DNA of 64,000 nucleotides from Caenispirillum bisanense (GCF_900230255.1 NZ_OCNJ01000003.1:418822-482821), one strand, 5' to 3'. Positions 1-9,359 are shown, counted from the first letter of the stretch. The notes: generated by a model not told the origin, from the letters alone. Numbers and translations: made by a program.

Positions 1-411
1 GAGCAGGCCGCCGGCCTTCTCCCGCGCCTCCGCCTCCGACGTGCCCAGCAGCTTCAGCGGCTCCGCCACCACATCCAGCGCCGGGACGCGCGGGATGACG
101 CGCAGAAACTGGCTGACGTAGCCGAGGGTATGCTTGCGCACCGCCAGCACGTCGCGCGGTTCGGCCGTCGCCATGTCGACGAGGCGGTCGCCGTGGCGCA
201 CCAGCACCGACCCGGTGTCGGGCTTGTAGTTGGCATAGAGCGAGCGCAGCAGGGTCGACTTGCCGGTGCCCGACGGCCCGTGCAGGCCGACGCACTCGCC
301 GGCCCCGACCGCCAGCGACAGGCCGTTGAACACGGGGATGCGCACGCCGCCCTGGGTGTGCAGGACGAAGTCCTTGCAGAGGTCGCGCACTTCGATGATG
401 GGGGAAGACAT
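1..411 (-). CDS. phnL: PhnL, C-P lyase accessory ATP-binding protein (partial)
   Basis: ATP-binding-cassette protein of the carbon-phosphorus lyase system. Established knowledge: PhnL works with PhnG, PhnH and PhnI in forming the ribose-1-(alkylphosphonate) triphosphate intermediate. The first 137 residues are visible; the rest, including signature and Walker B, lies beyond the left edge. The ATG at 409-411 opens MSSPIIEVRDLCKDF, Walker A is GPSGTGKS at about residues 45-52, and a Q-loop YVSQFLRV follows near residue 95. It begins 10 bases after the phnK stop, so it is co-transcribed with phnGHIJK. The phnK-phnL order and sequence type make the assignment firm despite truncation. Confidence 0.93.
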   Translation of the reverse strand, partial: MSSPIIEVRDLCKDFVLHTQGGVRIPVFNGLSLAVGAGECVGLHGPSGTGKSTLLRSLYANYKPDTGSVLVRHGDRLVDMATAEPRDVLAVRKHTLGYVSQFLRVIPRVPALDVVAEPLKLLGTSEAEAREKAGGLL

Positions 412-421
412 GGAAGGCTCC

Positions 422-1228
422 TCAGACCTGCAGCACGGATGAGACGAGCAGCTGGGTATAGGGGTGGTGGGGGTCGTCCAGCACCTGGTCGGTCAGGCCG
501 TGCTCGACGACGCGGCCGTCCTTCATGACCATCAGCCGGTGGGCCAGCAGGCGGGCGACGGCGAGGTCGTGGGTGACCAGGATCACCGACAGCCCCATCT
601 CGCCCACCAGCGTGCGCAGCAGATCGAGCAGGCGCGCCTGCACCGAGACGTCGAGGCCGCCCGTCGGCTCGTCCATGAACATGAGGCGCGGGCCGGTGAC
701 CAGGTTGCGGGCGATCTGCAGGCGCTGCTGCATGCCGCCGGAGAAGGTGCGCGGCAGGTCGTCGACGCGCTCCTCCTTGATCTCGACGCGGCCCATCCAG
801 TCGATGGCCTGGTCGCGGATGCCGCCGTAGTGGCGGGCGCCCAGCGCCATCAGCCGCTCGCCGATGTTGGCGCCGGCGGAGACGGCCATGCGCAACCCGT
901 CGCGCGGGTTCTGGTGGACGATGCCCCATTCGGTGCGCACCAGCATGCGGCGGCGCGGCTCCGACAGGCCGTAGACGTCCACCACCTCGCCGTCGCGGGT
1001 CTGGTACTCGATCCGCCCGGCGGTGGGGTCCAGGCGGGCCGACAGGGTGTTGAGCAGGGTCGTCTTGCCCGAGCCGGACTCGCCGACGATGCCCAGCACC
1101 TCGCCGGGCCACAGGTCGAAGGAGACGTCGGTGCAGCCGATGCGGTCGCCGTAGTGGCGGGCGAGACCGGCGACGCGCAGCAGGGGGCGCTCGTCGCCGG
1201 GGGTGGCGGTGTTCTGGTCGAAGGGCAT
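422..1228 (-). CDS. phnK: PhnK, C-P lyase ATP-binding subunit
   Basis: ABC-type ATPase that docks on the PhnGHIJ core complex through PhnJ (family knowledge). 268 residues, the usual length. Walker A GESGSGKT, signature FSGGMQQRLQIARN, Walker B LMFMDEPTGGLD and switch His in VTHD are all present. The ATG at 1226-1228 shares its A with the phnJ TAA stop (TAATG), which indicates translational coupling. An in-frame extension upstream into phnJ lacks family sequence, so the short start was chosen. Confidence 0.95.
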   Translation of the reverse strand: MPFDQNTATPGDERPLLRVAGLARHYGDRIGCTDVSFDLWPGEVLGIVGESGSGKTTLLNTLSARLDPTAGRIEYQTRDGEVVDVYGLSEPRRRMLVRTEWGIVHQNPRDGLRMAVSAGANIGERLMALGARHYGGIRDQAIDWMGRVEIKEERVDDLPRTFSGGMQQRLQIARNLVTGPRLMFMDEPTGGLDVSVQARLLDLLRTLVGEMGLSVILVTHDLAVARLLAHRLMVMKDGRVVEHGLTDQVLDDPHHPYTQLLVSSVLQV

Positions 1229-2097
1229 TATTCCGCGGCCTCCTGCGCCTGGGCAGCCTGACGGTCGCCGCAGAAGTCGGTGTCGGAGCAGACGTACATG
1301 CGGCCACCCTGGTCGTCGATCACCACCTCGTCCAGGTAGCTTTCGGTGGACCCGCACAAGGCGCAGGCGTGGTCCCAGGTCTGCACCTCGAAGGGATGGT
1401 CCTCGAAGTCGAGGCTGTCGACGCGGGTGTAGGGCGGCACGGCGTAGATGCGCTTCTCGCGCCCGGCGCCGAACAGCTGGAGCGCCGGCATGCGGTCCAT
1501 CTTGGGGTTGTCGAACTTGGGGATGGGCGAGGGCGCCATGACGTAGCGGCCGTTCACCTTCACCGGGTAGTCGTAGGACGTGGCGATGCGGCCGAGGTGG
1601 GCGATGTCCTCGTAGAGCTTCACGTGCATGACGCCGTAGTCTTCCAGGGCGTGCATCTTGCGCGTCTCGGTCTCGCGCGCCTCCATCCAGCGCAGCGGCT
1701 CGGGGATGGGCACCTGATAGACCAGGATTTGGTCCTCGGTCAGGGGCTTTTCCGGGATGCGGTGGCGGGTCTGGATGACGGTCGCCTCCGTCGTCTTCTC
1801 GGTGGTGGCCACGTCGGCGACGGTGGCGAAGAAGCGGCGGATGGAGACGGCGTTGGTGGTGTCGTCGGCGCCCTGGTCGATGACCTTCAGCGTGTCGTCC
1901 GGCCCGATGATCGAGGCGGTCACCTGGATGCCGCCGGTGCCCCAGCCATAGGGCAGGGGCATCTCGCGCCCGGCGAAGGGCACCTGATAGCCGGGGATCG
2001 CCACCGCCTTCAGGATGGCGCGGCGGATCATGCGCTTGGTCTGTTCGTCCAGGTAGGCGAAGTTGTAGCCCGCCAGGGTGTCGTCACTCGGCCGCAT
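1228..2097 (-). CDS. phnJ: PhnJ, C-P lyase catalytic radical-SAM subunit
   Basis: Cleaves the carbon-phosphorus bond of 5-phosphoribose-1-phosphonates to give the alkane and the cyclic ribose phosphate, using a 4Fe-4S cluster and S-adenosylmethionine. 289 residues. The atypical cluster motif C245-x2-C248-x21-C270 is intact and is followed five residues later by C276. This matches the E. coli spacing 241/244/266 plus the catalytic C272 with an offset of four. The start overlaps the phnI 3' end by 14 bases and the stop overlaps the phnK start by one. All catalytic residues are present, so the enzyme should be active. Confidence 0.97.
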   Translation of the reverse strand: MRPSDDTLAGYNFAYLDEQTKRMIRRAILKAVAIPGYQVPFAGREMPLPYGWGTGGIQVTASIIGPDDTLKVIDQGADDTTNAVSIRRFFATVADVATTEKTTEATVIQTRHRIPEKPLTEDQILVYQVPIPEPLRWMEARETETRKMHALEDYGVMHVKLYEDIAHLGRIATSYDYPVKVNGRYVMAPSPIPKFDNPKMDRMPALQLFGAGREKRIYAVPPYTRVDSLDFEDHPFEVQTWDHACALCGSTESYLDEVVIDDQGGRMYVCSDTDFCGDRQAAQAQEAAE

Positions 2098-3184
2098 CGG
2101 CAGCCTCCTGTCGCTTGTCGTGATCCTTGCGCAAGGTCCGCACGGTGACCAGCTCGCCCTGGAAGTCGACGTAGTGGGGCAGCTTGAGGTGCTGCACGAA
2201 ACCGGACGCTTCCACGTTGTCGCAGTGGGACAGGACGAATTCCTGGTCCTGGGCCGGGGCCACCAGATCCTCGCCCAGGTCCTCCGCCCGCAAGCTGCGG
2301 TCGACCAGCGCCATGGCCATGGCCTTGCGCTCGCCGTGGCCGAAGGTGAGGCCGTAGCCGCGGGTGAACTGCGGCGGCGCCGCCTTCGATCCCTTGAACT
2401 GGTTGATCATCTGGCATTCGGTGACGGTGACCTCGCCGATGTCGATGGCGAAACCCAGCTCCTCCGGCACGATCTCCACCGCCACCTCGCCCATGCGGAT
2501 CTCGCCGGCGAAGGGGTGGGTGCGGCCGTAGCCGCGCTGGGTGGAATAGGCGAGGCCGAGCAGCCAGCCCTCGTCGCCGCGCGCCAGGGTCTGCAGGCGC
2601 ACGTCGCGGCCGGCGGGGAAGGACAGCGGCTCGCGGGTGATGTCGCCGACGGGGGCGGCGTCGGCCGGCCTCTCGTGCTCGATCAGGCCCTCGTGGTTGA
2701 GCAGGTCGGTGACGCGCGGCACCGTCTCGTCCTGGCGCGCCTCGGCGCGCTCCGGCTCGGGCGGCGGCGCGTCGGTCTCGGCGGCCAGCCGGAAGTCGAG
2801 CAGGCGGTGGGTGTAGTCGAAGGTCGGGCCGAGCACCTGCCCGCCCGGCAGGTCCTTGTAGGTGGCCGAGATGCGGCGGCGGACCGTCATGCGGGCGGTG
2901 TCGATGGGCTCGCTGACCGCCAGCCGCGGCAGGGTGGTGCGATAGGCGCGCAGGAGGAAGATCGCCTCCATCAGGTCGCCGCGCGCCTGCTTGATGGCGA
3001 GCGCGGCGAGGTCGCGGTCGTAGAGCGACCCTTCGGTCATGACGCGGTCGACGGCCAGCGTCATCTGTTCCTTGATCTGGGCGAGGCTGAGTTCGGGCAC
3101 CGCCGCATCGCCCCGCCGCTCGTGGTCGAGCAGGCGATGGGCGTTGTCGATGGCGCGCTCGCCGCCCTTGACGGCAACGTACAT
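2084..3184 (-). CDS. phnI: PhnI, C-P lyase core subunit / nucleosidase
   Basis: PhnI of the PhnGHIJ core. In E. coli PhnI alone is a purine nucleosidase, and with PhnG, PhnH and PhnL it transfers the phosphonate onto ribose of ATP. 366 residues, normal for the family. The N-terminus MYVAVKGGERAIDNA and the stretches LPGGQVLGPTFDYTHRLLDF and QMINQFKGSKAAPPQFTRGY are typical. It starts four bases after the phnH stop and overlaps phnJ, consistent with one tightly packed transcript. Confidence 0.96.
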   Translation of the reverse strand: MYVAVKGGERAIDNAHRLLDHERRGDAAVPELSLAQIKEQMTLAVDRVMTEGSLYDRDLAALAIKQARGDLMEAIFLLRAYRTTLPRLAVSEPIDTARMTVRRRISATYKDLPGGQVLGPTFDYTHRLLDFRLAAETDAPPPEPERAEARQDETVPRVTDLLNHEGLIEHERPADAAPVGDITREPLSFPAGRDVRLQTLARGDEGWLLGLAYSTQRGYGRTHPFAGEIRMGEVAVEIVPEELGFAIDIGEVTVTECQMINQFKGSKAAPPQFTRGYGLTFGHGERKAMAMALVDRSLRAEDLGEDLVAPAQDQEFVLSHCDNVEASGFVQHLKLPHYVDFQGELVTVRTLRKDHDKRQEAADAAE

Positions 3185-3188
3185 GGCG

Positions 3189-3776
3189 TCACTCCGTGAT
3201 GCGGGTGGTGCGCGGCAGCGCGGCGATGCGGTCCGGCGCGGCCAGGATGACGTCGATCCCCTGCGGGAACAGCGCCGCGTTGGCCGCCAGCGCCGGCCAG
3301 AACTCCGGCGCTAGGCCGGGGGCGGAGACGCGCGCGGTGTCGGCGATGCCGGGGCCGGTGAGGGTGGGCCCGGCGTCCTCGGTCAACGCCGCCACCTGCA
3401 CGATGACGGTGGTGGAGGTTTCCGGGAACTCGGGCGTGCCGGTGGCGAAGCCGTCCATCTCGCCATCGGCGGGCACGACGGCGAAGGCGCCCTGCCAGCG
3501 CGCCTCGACGATGGGGCAGCCGGCGTGGAAGCGCAGCCAGGCCCGCACCGCGGGCGTATCCAGCGCCGGGTCGAGCCACACCGGCGCGTCCAGGTCGGCC
3601 AGCGCCAGCAGCACGGCGGCGGCGGCCGGGTTCAGCGGTGGCGGCGGCGTCAGGGCCACCGGCAGCGGCTGGATGCGGCCGGGGAAGGACAGGGCCTTCA
3701 GCACCGTGCGGAACACGGCCTGCCCGTCGAGCACCGGGTCGGCGAGGCCGGGGCGGAGGTCGGCAGCGGCGGTCAT
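3189..3776 (-). CDS. phnH: PhnH, C-P lyase core subunit
   Basis: Small core subunit of the C-P lyase complex, essential for phosphonate breakdown (family knowledge). 195 residues. The N-terminal MTAAADLRPGLADPVLDGQ and the segment FRTVLKALSFPGRIQPLP are the family's recognisable opening. The ATG at 3774-3776 lies two bases past the phnG stop. Longer in-frame upstream sequence runs through phnG and is not PhnH-like, so it was excluded. Confidence 0.94.
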   Translation of the reverse strand: MTAAADLRPGLADPVLDGQAVFRTVLKALSFPGRIQPLPVALTPPPPLNPAAAAVLLALADLDAPVWLDPALDTPAVRAWLRFHAGCPIVEARWQGAFAVVPADGEMDGFATGTPEFPETSTTVIVQVAALTEDAGPTLTGPGIADTARVSAPGLAPEFWPALAANAALFPQGIDVILAAPDRIAALPRTTRITE

Positions 3777-3778
3777 GG

Positions 3779-4231
3779 TCAATCCTCCCCGCGCACCATG
3801 GTGAAGAACTCGACCCGCGTCGCGGCGGCCTCGGCCACTGTGGCGGCGCGGGCGGCGGCCAGCACCTCGGCCTGCGGCTCGATCAGGTCGTTCAGCAGGC
3901 GGCGCCGATGGCGCGGCGTTTGGAGCAGGGCGTCGAATACCGCCGCCAGTTCCGCCTTGCGGCGCGAGCGGCCCGCCACATAGGCGTGGCCGACGGCCCC
4001 CTCGGCCGTGCGGACCGAGCAGCGGGTGACCGTCATCTCGCCCATGTTGAAGCGTTGGCCGGATCCGCCGGCGCGGGCGCGCACCAGGGCGGAGCCGATT
4101 TCCGGCCGCCGCAGGGCCTCGTAGGCCGGCGGCTCGGGCAGGGCGGCGAAAGCCTCTTCCAGGCGGGGCAGGGGCGTGCGGGCCAGGATGCCCATCCACC
4201 GCTGCCGGGCCGCGACGTCGTCGGTCGTCAT
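3779..4231 (-). CDS. phnG: PhnG, C-P lyase core subunit
   Basis: First gene of the C-P lyase operon; PhnG pairs with PhnI in the core complex. 150 residues from the ATG at 4229-4231, preceded by a GAGG Shine-Dalgarno sequence. A TTG five codons upstream is possible but less well placed. Recognisable family segments are RQRWMGILAR near the N-terminus, GQRFNMGEMTVTRCSV and GHAYVAGR. It is divergent from phnF, with a 139-base control region between them. Confidence 0.94.
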   Translation of the reverse strand: MTTDDVAARQRWMGILARTPLPRLEEAFAALPEPPAYEALRRPEIGSALVRARAGGSGQRFNMGEMTVTRCSVRTAEGAVGHAYVAGRSRRKAELAAVFDALLQTPRHRRRLLNDLIEPQAEVLAAARAATVAEAAATRVEFFTMVRGED

Positions 4232-4257
4232 CGTGATCCTCGACAATCAGAAAATTT

Positions 4258-4270
4258 GTCTAGACGTCTA
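4258..4270. promoter_or_regulatory. Candidate PhnF operator between phnG and phnF
   Basis: Two overlapping perfect palindromes, GTCTAGAC at 4258-4265 and TAGACGTCTA at 4261-4270, sit in the phnG-phnF intergenic region within an otherwise AT-rich patch. GntR/HutC-family regulators bind short palindromes of the GT-n-TA-n-AC type, and this one lies between the regulator gene and its presumed target operon. The assignment to PhnF is inferred from position and symmetry. Confidence 0.65.
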
Positions 4271-4289
4271 TATCTGAGCCTTTTATACT
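4261..4289 (+). promoter_or_regulatory. Candidate phnF promoter overlapping the operator
   Basis: TAGACG at 4261-4266 as a -35 (four of six consensus matches), a 17-base spacer, and TATACT at 4284-4289 as a -10. The -35 lies inside the palindromic operator, so a bound repressor would block it; this would give autoregulation of phnF. Confidence 0.45.
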
Positions 4290-4370
4290 CCGCGCCAACC
4301 GGAGGCGGCAAGGGCGCATCCGGTGAAACTTCGATGACGAAAACCTTGAAATCTCTGGGGAGACAGAGCG

Positions 4371-5102
4371 ATGGACGACGGCATCGACCGCCGCCGCGGC
4401 GCCGGGGTGGCCCTGTGGCGCCAGATCCAGCAGGTGCTGGAGCGCGAGATCGCCGACGGTGCGGTGAAGCCCGGTGAACGCCTGCCGACGGAGTTCGAGC
4501 TGGCCGAGCGCTTCCAGGTCAACCGCCACACGGTGCGTCGGGCTCTGGCGGAGATGGAGGAAAAGGGCCTGCTGCGGGTGGAGCAGGGGCGCGGCACCTT
4601 CGTGCACGAGCACGTCATCGACTACGCCGTCGGCAAGCGCACCCGGTTCGCCTCCAACCTCATGAAGGTGGGGCGCGAGGCCGGCCACGAATTCGTCCGC
4701 GCCGAAGCCGGCGAGGCCGACGGCTCGGTCGCCGAGGCGCTGTCCTTGCGGCGCGGTGCGCCGGTGATCGTGCTGGAGACGGTGGGCATGGCCGATGCGC
4801 GCCGCATCTCGTTCTCGACGCAATATTTGCCGGCCGACCGCTTCCCCGGCTTCGACATCGCCTTCCGCGAGACCCAGTCGATCACGCAGTCGCTGGCCCG
4901 CTACGGCGTCGCGGACTACACCCGCCGGTGGACCCGTGTCGTCGCCCGCATGCCGACCGCCGCCGAAGCGGACATCCTCCACCAGCCGCGCAACCGGCCG
5001 GTGCTGGTGACGGAAGCCCTCGACGTCGACCACGACGGCCGGCCGGTCAACCTGGGCGTGACGCGCTTCGCGTCGGACTGGGTGCAGCTGGTGATCGAGT
5101 AG
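4371..5102 (+). CDS. phnF: PhnF, GntR/HutC-family regulator of phosphonate use
   Basis: Probable repressor of the divergent phn operon. 243 residues: winged-helix GntR domain at about 8-76 (GERLPTEFELAERFQVNRHTV, then LLRVEQGRGTFV) and a UTRA effector domain at about 90-240, which places it in the HutC subfamily. The ATG at 4371 follows GGGGAG with an eight-base gap. Its position next to phnG, transcribed in the opposite direction, supports the phosphonate role; the effector cannot be read from sequence. Confidence 0.9.
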   Translation: MDDGIDRRRGAGVALWRQIQQVLEREIADGAVKPGERLPTEFELAERFQVNRHTVRRALAEMEEKGLLRVEQGRGTFVHEHVIDYAVGKRTRFASNLMKVGREAGHEFVRAEAGEADGSVAEALSLRRGAPVIVLETVGMADARRISFSTQYLPADRFPGFDIAFRETQSITQSLARYGVADYTRRWTRVVARMPTAAEADILHQPRNRPVLVTEALDVDHDGRPVNLGVTRFASDWVQLVIE

Positions 5103-5321
5103 GGTCGGGTCGTCTCGCCCCCAGCGTTCATACCCTCTTCGGCAGTGCGGGCCCTGTCTGCCCAATTCACGGATTGTATCGGCGATTCATCCTTACGGCG
5201 TAGGCGGCCCTCTTTTCTCCTCGTGCCGACCCTGTCCGATCGGGTAAGACCGAAAGATTACAGTTTTGTTCCGCTGCCGTGCCCTGTGCGCGGCGGTCGG
5301 TTCGCGCACGAGGGGAACTCC

Positions 5322-7280
5322 ATGACCATCGCGAAGCTCGACCTGCGGACCCAGTTGGGTCTGATCGGTGTGGCCGTTCTCGCCGGCTTCGCTGCCGTGG
5401 CCGCCATCTATTGGTTCAGTGCCGACCGGGCCGCCGACGTCCGCGCTCGGCAGGCGGCGGTGGTCGGCGATCTCCAGTCGGTTCAGAATGCCGCCGCCGC
5501 CGCCCTGCGCGCCCAGACGGCGCAGAAGGACTTCCTGGCGTACCGCAACACGTCGGACATCGACGCCTTCCGCCGGTGGACCGAGGCCGCGGGCTCGGCC
5601 CTCTCGGCCGTCGACGATCCCGACCTGCGGCGCGACGCCGAAGCGGCCGCCAAGCGTCTCGGCGACTTCCGCGCTGCGTTCGCCAAGCTGGCCGACCACG
5701 CCCGCACCCTCGGCCTGGACGAGACGCAGGGGCTGCAGGGCGCCTTGCGCAGTTCCGTGCACGCCATCGAGAAGCGCCTGACGGAGGCTGCCTCCGACGA
5801 CACGACCCGGCTGCAGGTCGACATGCTCATGCTGCGCCGGCACGAGAAGGACTTCATGCTGCGCCTCGACCCCAAGTACATCGAGCGCCACGCCGAAGGC
5901 GTGCAGGCCTTCGCGGCGACCCTGGCGGCGGCGTCGCTGCCCTTTCAGGCGCGGCAGGACATGAGCGATCTGCTCGCCGCCTACGGCCGCGGCTTCGCGG
6001 ACTTCGCCGAGGGGCGCCTGATGGTGGAGGCCGACGCGGCAGCGCTGCAGGACATCCTGCAGTCGCTGCTGCCGCAGCTCGACGCCCTGGCGGAGCGGGC
6101 GGCGACGGCGGCGCAGGAAGCCGGCCGTCAGCAGGCGGAGAACGAGGTGCTGACCGGGCGCCTCATCACCGGCTCCATTGCCGGCGTGACGCTGGTGGTG
6201 GGCGCCCTGCTGGCCGTCATCGCCATGCAGCTGTCGTCGGTGCTGACGCGCATGGGTGCGGCCATGACGCGGCTGTCGGAAGGCGATCTGGACGGCGACG
6301 TTCCGGCCCACGGTTGGCGCAACGTGATCGGCCGCATGGCCGGCGCCATGGACGTGTTCCGGCGGAACATGACGGAGGTGCGCCGCCTGGAAGCCGAGCA
6401 GAAGGAGGCCGAGGTGCGCGCCGCCGCCGAGCGGAAGGCGCTGATGCAGCGCCTCGCCGACGACTTCGAGACGGCGGTCGGCGGCCTGGTGGCCGGCTTC
6501 CGCGGTGCGTCCGAGACCGCCAAGAACCACGCGGTGGAGTTGATCCGCGACGCCGCCGACACGTCGGAGGAAGTCGTCTCCGTCTCCGCCGCCGCCGAGC
6601 AGGCGACCACCAATGTGCAGACGGTGGCCTCCGCCGCCGAGCAGCTGTTCGGCTCCATCGCCGAGATCAGCCGCCGTGTGGGCGAGACCTCGAACCTCGC
6701 CCGCACCGCCTCCACCGACGCCGCCACGGCGGTGGAGCGCATGCAGTACCTCAACAGCGCCGCCGGGCGCATCGGCGAGGTGGTGACCCTCATCACCGAC
6801 ATCGCCAGCCAGACCAACCTGCTGGCCCTGAACGCGACCATCGAAGCCGCCCGCGCCGGCGAGGCGGGCAAGGGCTTCGCGGTCGTCGCCAACGAGGTGA
6901 AGTCCCTGGCGTCGCAGACGGCGCGGGCAACCGACGAGATCGTCGACCAGGTGAAGAGCATTCGCGAGGCGGTGGAGCACTCGGCCGCCGCCATCGGCGA
7001 GGTCGCGTCGCTGGTGGAGGAAACCGAAACCTACGCCACCGCCGTCGCCGGGGCGGTCGAGGAACAGTCCGCCGCCACCAACGAGATCGCCCGCAACGTC
7101 CAGGAGGCGGCGACGGGCACCCAGCACGTCAGCGCGGCGGTGCAGCGGGTGAGCGTGAAGGCCGACCGCACGCGGACCGCGGCGACCGTATTGGAGCAGG
7201 CGTCGGAAAGCCTGTTCGACGACGCCGCGCAACTGGACCTGCGGGTCCGCGACTTCCTCGGCACCATCCGCCACGCCTGA
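5322..7280 (+). CDS. Methyl-accepting chemotaxis protein, HBM-type sensor
   Basis: Inner-membrane chemoreceptor of 652 residues. TM1 is at about 13-32 and TM2 at about 280-303, with a periplasmic helical domain between. Two KDF-type signatures in that domain, QKDFLAYRN near residue 70 and RRHEKDFMLR near residue 180, fit the helical bimodular (HBM) sensor family. A HAMP domain follows, then the MCP signalling domain with the conserved tip around residues 485-540 (DIASQTNLLALNATIEAARA, EVKSLASQT). No C-terminal NWETF-type CheR tether is seen. The ATG at 5322 follows AGGGGA; the in-frame upstream extension is not membrane-like. Ligand unknown; HBM receptors often sense organic acids. Confidence 0.93.
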   Translation: MTIAKLDLRTQLGLIGVAVLAGFAAVAAIYWFSADRAADVRARQAAVVGDLQSVQNAAAAALRAQTAQKDFLAYRNTSDIDAFRRWTEAAGSALSAVDDPDLRRDAEAAAKRLGDFRAAFAKLADHARTLGLDETQGLQGALRSSVHAIEKRLTEAASDDTTRLQVDMLMLRRHEKDFMLRLDPKYIERHAEGVQAFAATLAAASLPFQARQDMSDLLAAYGRGFADFAEGRLMVEADAAALQDILQSLLPQLDALAERAATAAQEAGRQQAENEVLTGRLITGSIAGVTLVVGALLAVIAMQLSSVLTRMGAAMTRLSEGDLDGDVPAHGWRNVIGRMAGAMDVFRRNMTEVRRLEAEQKEAEVRAAAERKALMQRLADDFETAVGGLVAGFRGASETAKNHAVELIRDAADTSEEVVSVSAAAEQATTNVQTVASAAEQLFGSIAEISRRVGETSNLARTASTDAATAVERMQYLNSAAGRIGEVVTLITDIASQTNLLALNATIEAARAGEAGKGFAVVANEVKSLASQTARATDEIVDQVKSIREAVEHSAAAIGEVASLVEETETYATAVAGAVEEQSAATNEIARNVQEAATGTQHVSAAVQRVSVKADRTRTAATVLEQASESLFDDAAQLDLRVRDFLGTIRHA

Positions 7281-7289
7281 GGCGGGCAG

Positions 7290-7319
7290 GGGGCGCGGCG
7301 GAAGGATCCACCGCACCCC
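7290..7319. terminator. Imperfect GC hairpin between convergent genes
   Basis: GGGGCGCGGCGG at 7290-7301 can pair with CCACCGCACCCC at 7308-7319 with two C-A mismatches and a six-base loop. It sits in the 47-base gap between the chemoreceptor gene and the convergent lipoprotein gene. There is no T-run, so its role as a terminator is uncertain. Confidence 0.3.
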
Positions 7320-7327
7320 GCAAGGCA

Positions 7328-7924
7328 TCAGGCGCCGTCGACGCGGGCGTTCGCTCGCTTCAGTTCCAGATCCGCCACGTCGGCGTCCAGGATCCGGTCG
7401 AGGGCGGAGAGGCGGCTCTTGCAGGCGTTCTCGTCGGCGCTGCACTGGGACGCGGTGGTCGCCTTCGTCTGCTCGTGCCGCACGCGCAGGGCGGCGATCT
7501 TCTGGTCGAAGAAGGCGTCGCGCGCCATGGCGCTGGGGAAGGACACCGGCGCGAGCTGCACGGTGACGCTCGGCGGGTACTTGTTCATGGCGCCCGAGGC
7601 GGCGTCGATGCCGACCCCGACGATGCCGCCGAAGATGATGTTGCCGAAGGTCATGCCCTCGAACGAACTGGCCAGCGTGCCGGCGCTGGGCTGGTAGCCC
7701 TCCTTCTCGCACAGCACCGTGACGTTGTCCTTGGACTTCTCCAGCTGGATCGACCCGGGCGTCGGGTTGACGATGCCGACGATCCCGCGGTTGCTCTCCA
7801 GCCGGCAGGACGCGCCAGACGGGTCGGTCATGACCGTGACATTCTGGGAAGACCCCTCGACGATGGTGGAGCAGGCGCCCAAGGTGACCAGCGACAGGCC
7901 TGCGAGTGCGGCACGAACGAACAT
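7328..7924 (-). CDS. Hypothetical outer-membrane-type lipoprotein with PEGA-like domain
   Basis: 198 residues from the ATG at 7922-7924, which follows a GGGGGA Shine-Dalgarno sequence. A lipoprotein signal peptide ends in LGAC, with lipidated Cys18. Residues about 25-75 (SQNVTVMTDPSGASC ... VLCEKEGYQ) look like a PEGA-type beta-rich surface domain. A glycine-rich hydrophobic segment GNIIFGGIVGVGIDAASGAM follows, and the C-terminal third is charged and helical with two cysteines (SQCSADENAC). No enzymatic motif was seen. It converges with the chemoreceptor gene. Function unknown. Confidence 0.8.
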   Translation of the reverse strand: MFVRAALAGLSLVTLGACSTIVEGSSQNVTVMTDPSGASCRLESNRGIVGIVNPTPGSIQLEKSKDNVTVLCEKEGYQPSAGTLASSFEGMTFGNIIFGGIVGVGIDAASGAMNKYPPSVTVQLAPVSFPSAMARDAFFDQKIAALRVRHEQTKATTASQCSADENACKSRLSALDRILDADVADLELKRANARVDGA

Positions 7925-8033
7925 TCGATATTCCCCCAAGAATGGCAGTTGCGGTGCTACCATATCCCAGGGGCAAACGATGCTGGCAATATTTAATCGG
8001 TGGGGCCGATGAACGGCGTGTGCCGTTCCTATG

Positions 8034-9059
<1,026 letters not shown>

Positions 9060-9102
9060 GGCGGCGAATATAGGCCGGGCGGCGGTGCGAGAAAAGAGCG
9101 GG

Positions 9103-9156
9103 TTGACGCCGTGTTCCACGTGTGTTCTCATTCGCTCACGGGAACATTCCGCGAAC
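9103..9156 (+). promoter_or_regulatory. SOS promoter with two perfect LexA boxes
   Basis: A promoter-like pair, TTGACG at 9103-9108 and TCTCAT at 9126-9131 with a 17-base spacer, is covered by GTTCCACGTGTGTTC (9113-9127), a perfect alphaproteobacterial LexA box GTTC-N7-GTTC. A second perfect box in the opposite orientation, GAACATTCCGCGAAC, lies at 9142-9156 over the expected start of transcription. Two boxes 14 bases apart should give tight LexA repression of the small gene at 9182. Confidence 0.85.
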
Positions 9157-9181
9157 TGAACCATCACAGAGGAGACCTGCC

Positions 9182-9280
9182 ATGTCCTTCGCCGTGCTGT
9201 TCCGCGAAACCGTCGCCCTGCTGTCCCTGCTCGGCGTCATCTACCTGTGGTCGGTGATCGCGACGGCGCTCGTCGCCTGA
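9182..9280 (+). CDS. SOS-controlled 32-residue membrane micropeptide (SidA-like in design)
   Basis: Thirty-two codons with a strong AGAGGAG ribosome-binding site seven bases before the ATG. The peptide opens MSFAVLFRET and continues as one uninterrupted hydrophobic helix (about residues 11-31, VALLSLLGVIYLWSVIATAL), so it should be a single-pass inner-membrane protein with almost no soluble part. It is placed directly under the double LexA operator at 9113-9156. Established precedent: Caulobacter SidA is a 29-residue SOS-induced inner-membrane inhibitor of division acting on FtsW/FtsN. I do not claim sequence homology; role in division arrest is inferred from size, topology and regulation. 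Alternatives are a small toxin or a membrane-enzyme modulator. Confidence 0.78.
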   Translation: MSFAVLFRETVALLSLLGVIYLWSVIATALVA

Positions 9281-9359
9281 TCCTGCGCGCGATGTCGTGG
9301 GGAACAAAAGGAGATCGACCGCAGCCGCGGCGGTGGCCGGTTCCGTAGGTCCCGAATCG

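Noticed and set aside
54-1307. Long minus-strand open frame across phnK and phnL
   Set aside because: It is Arg/Pro-rich out-of-frame reading of the two phn genes, with no family motif; the true frames have Walker and signature motifs.
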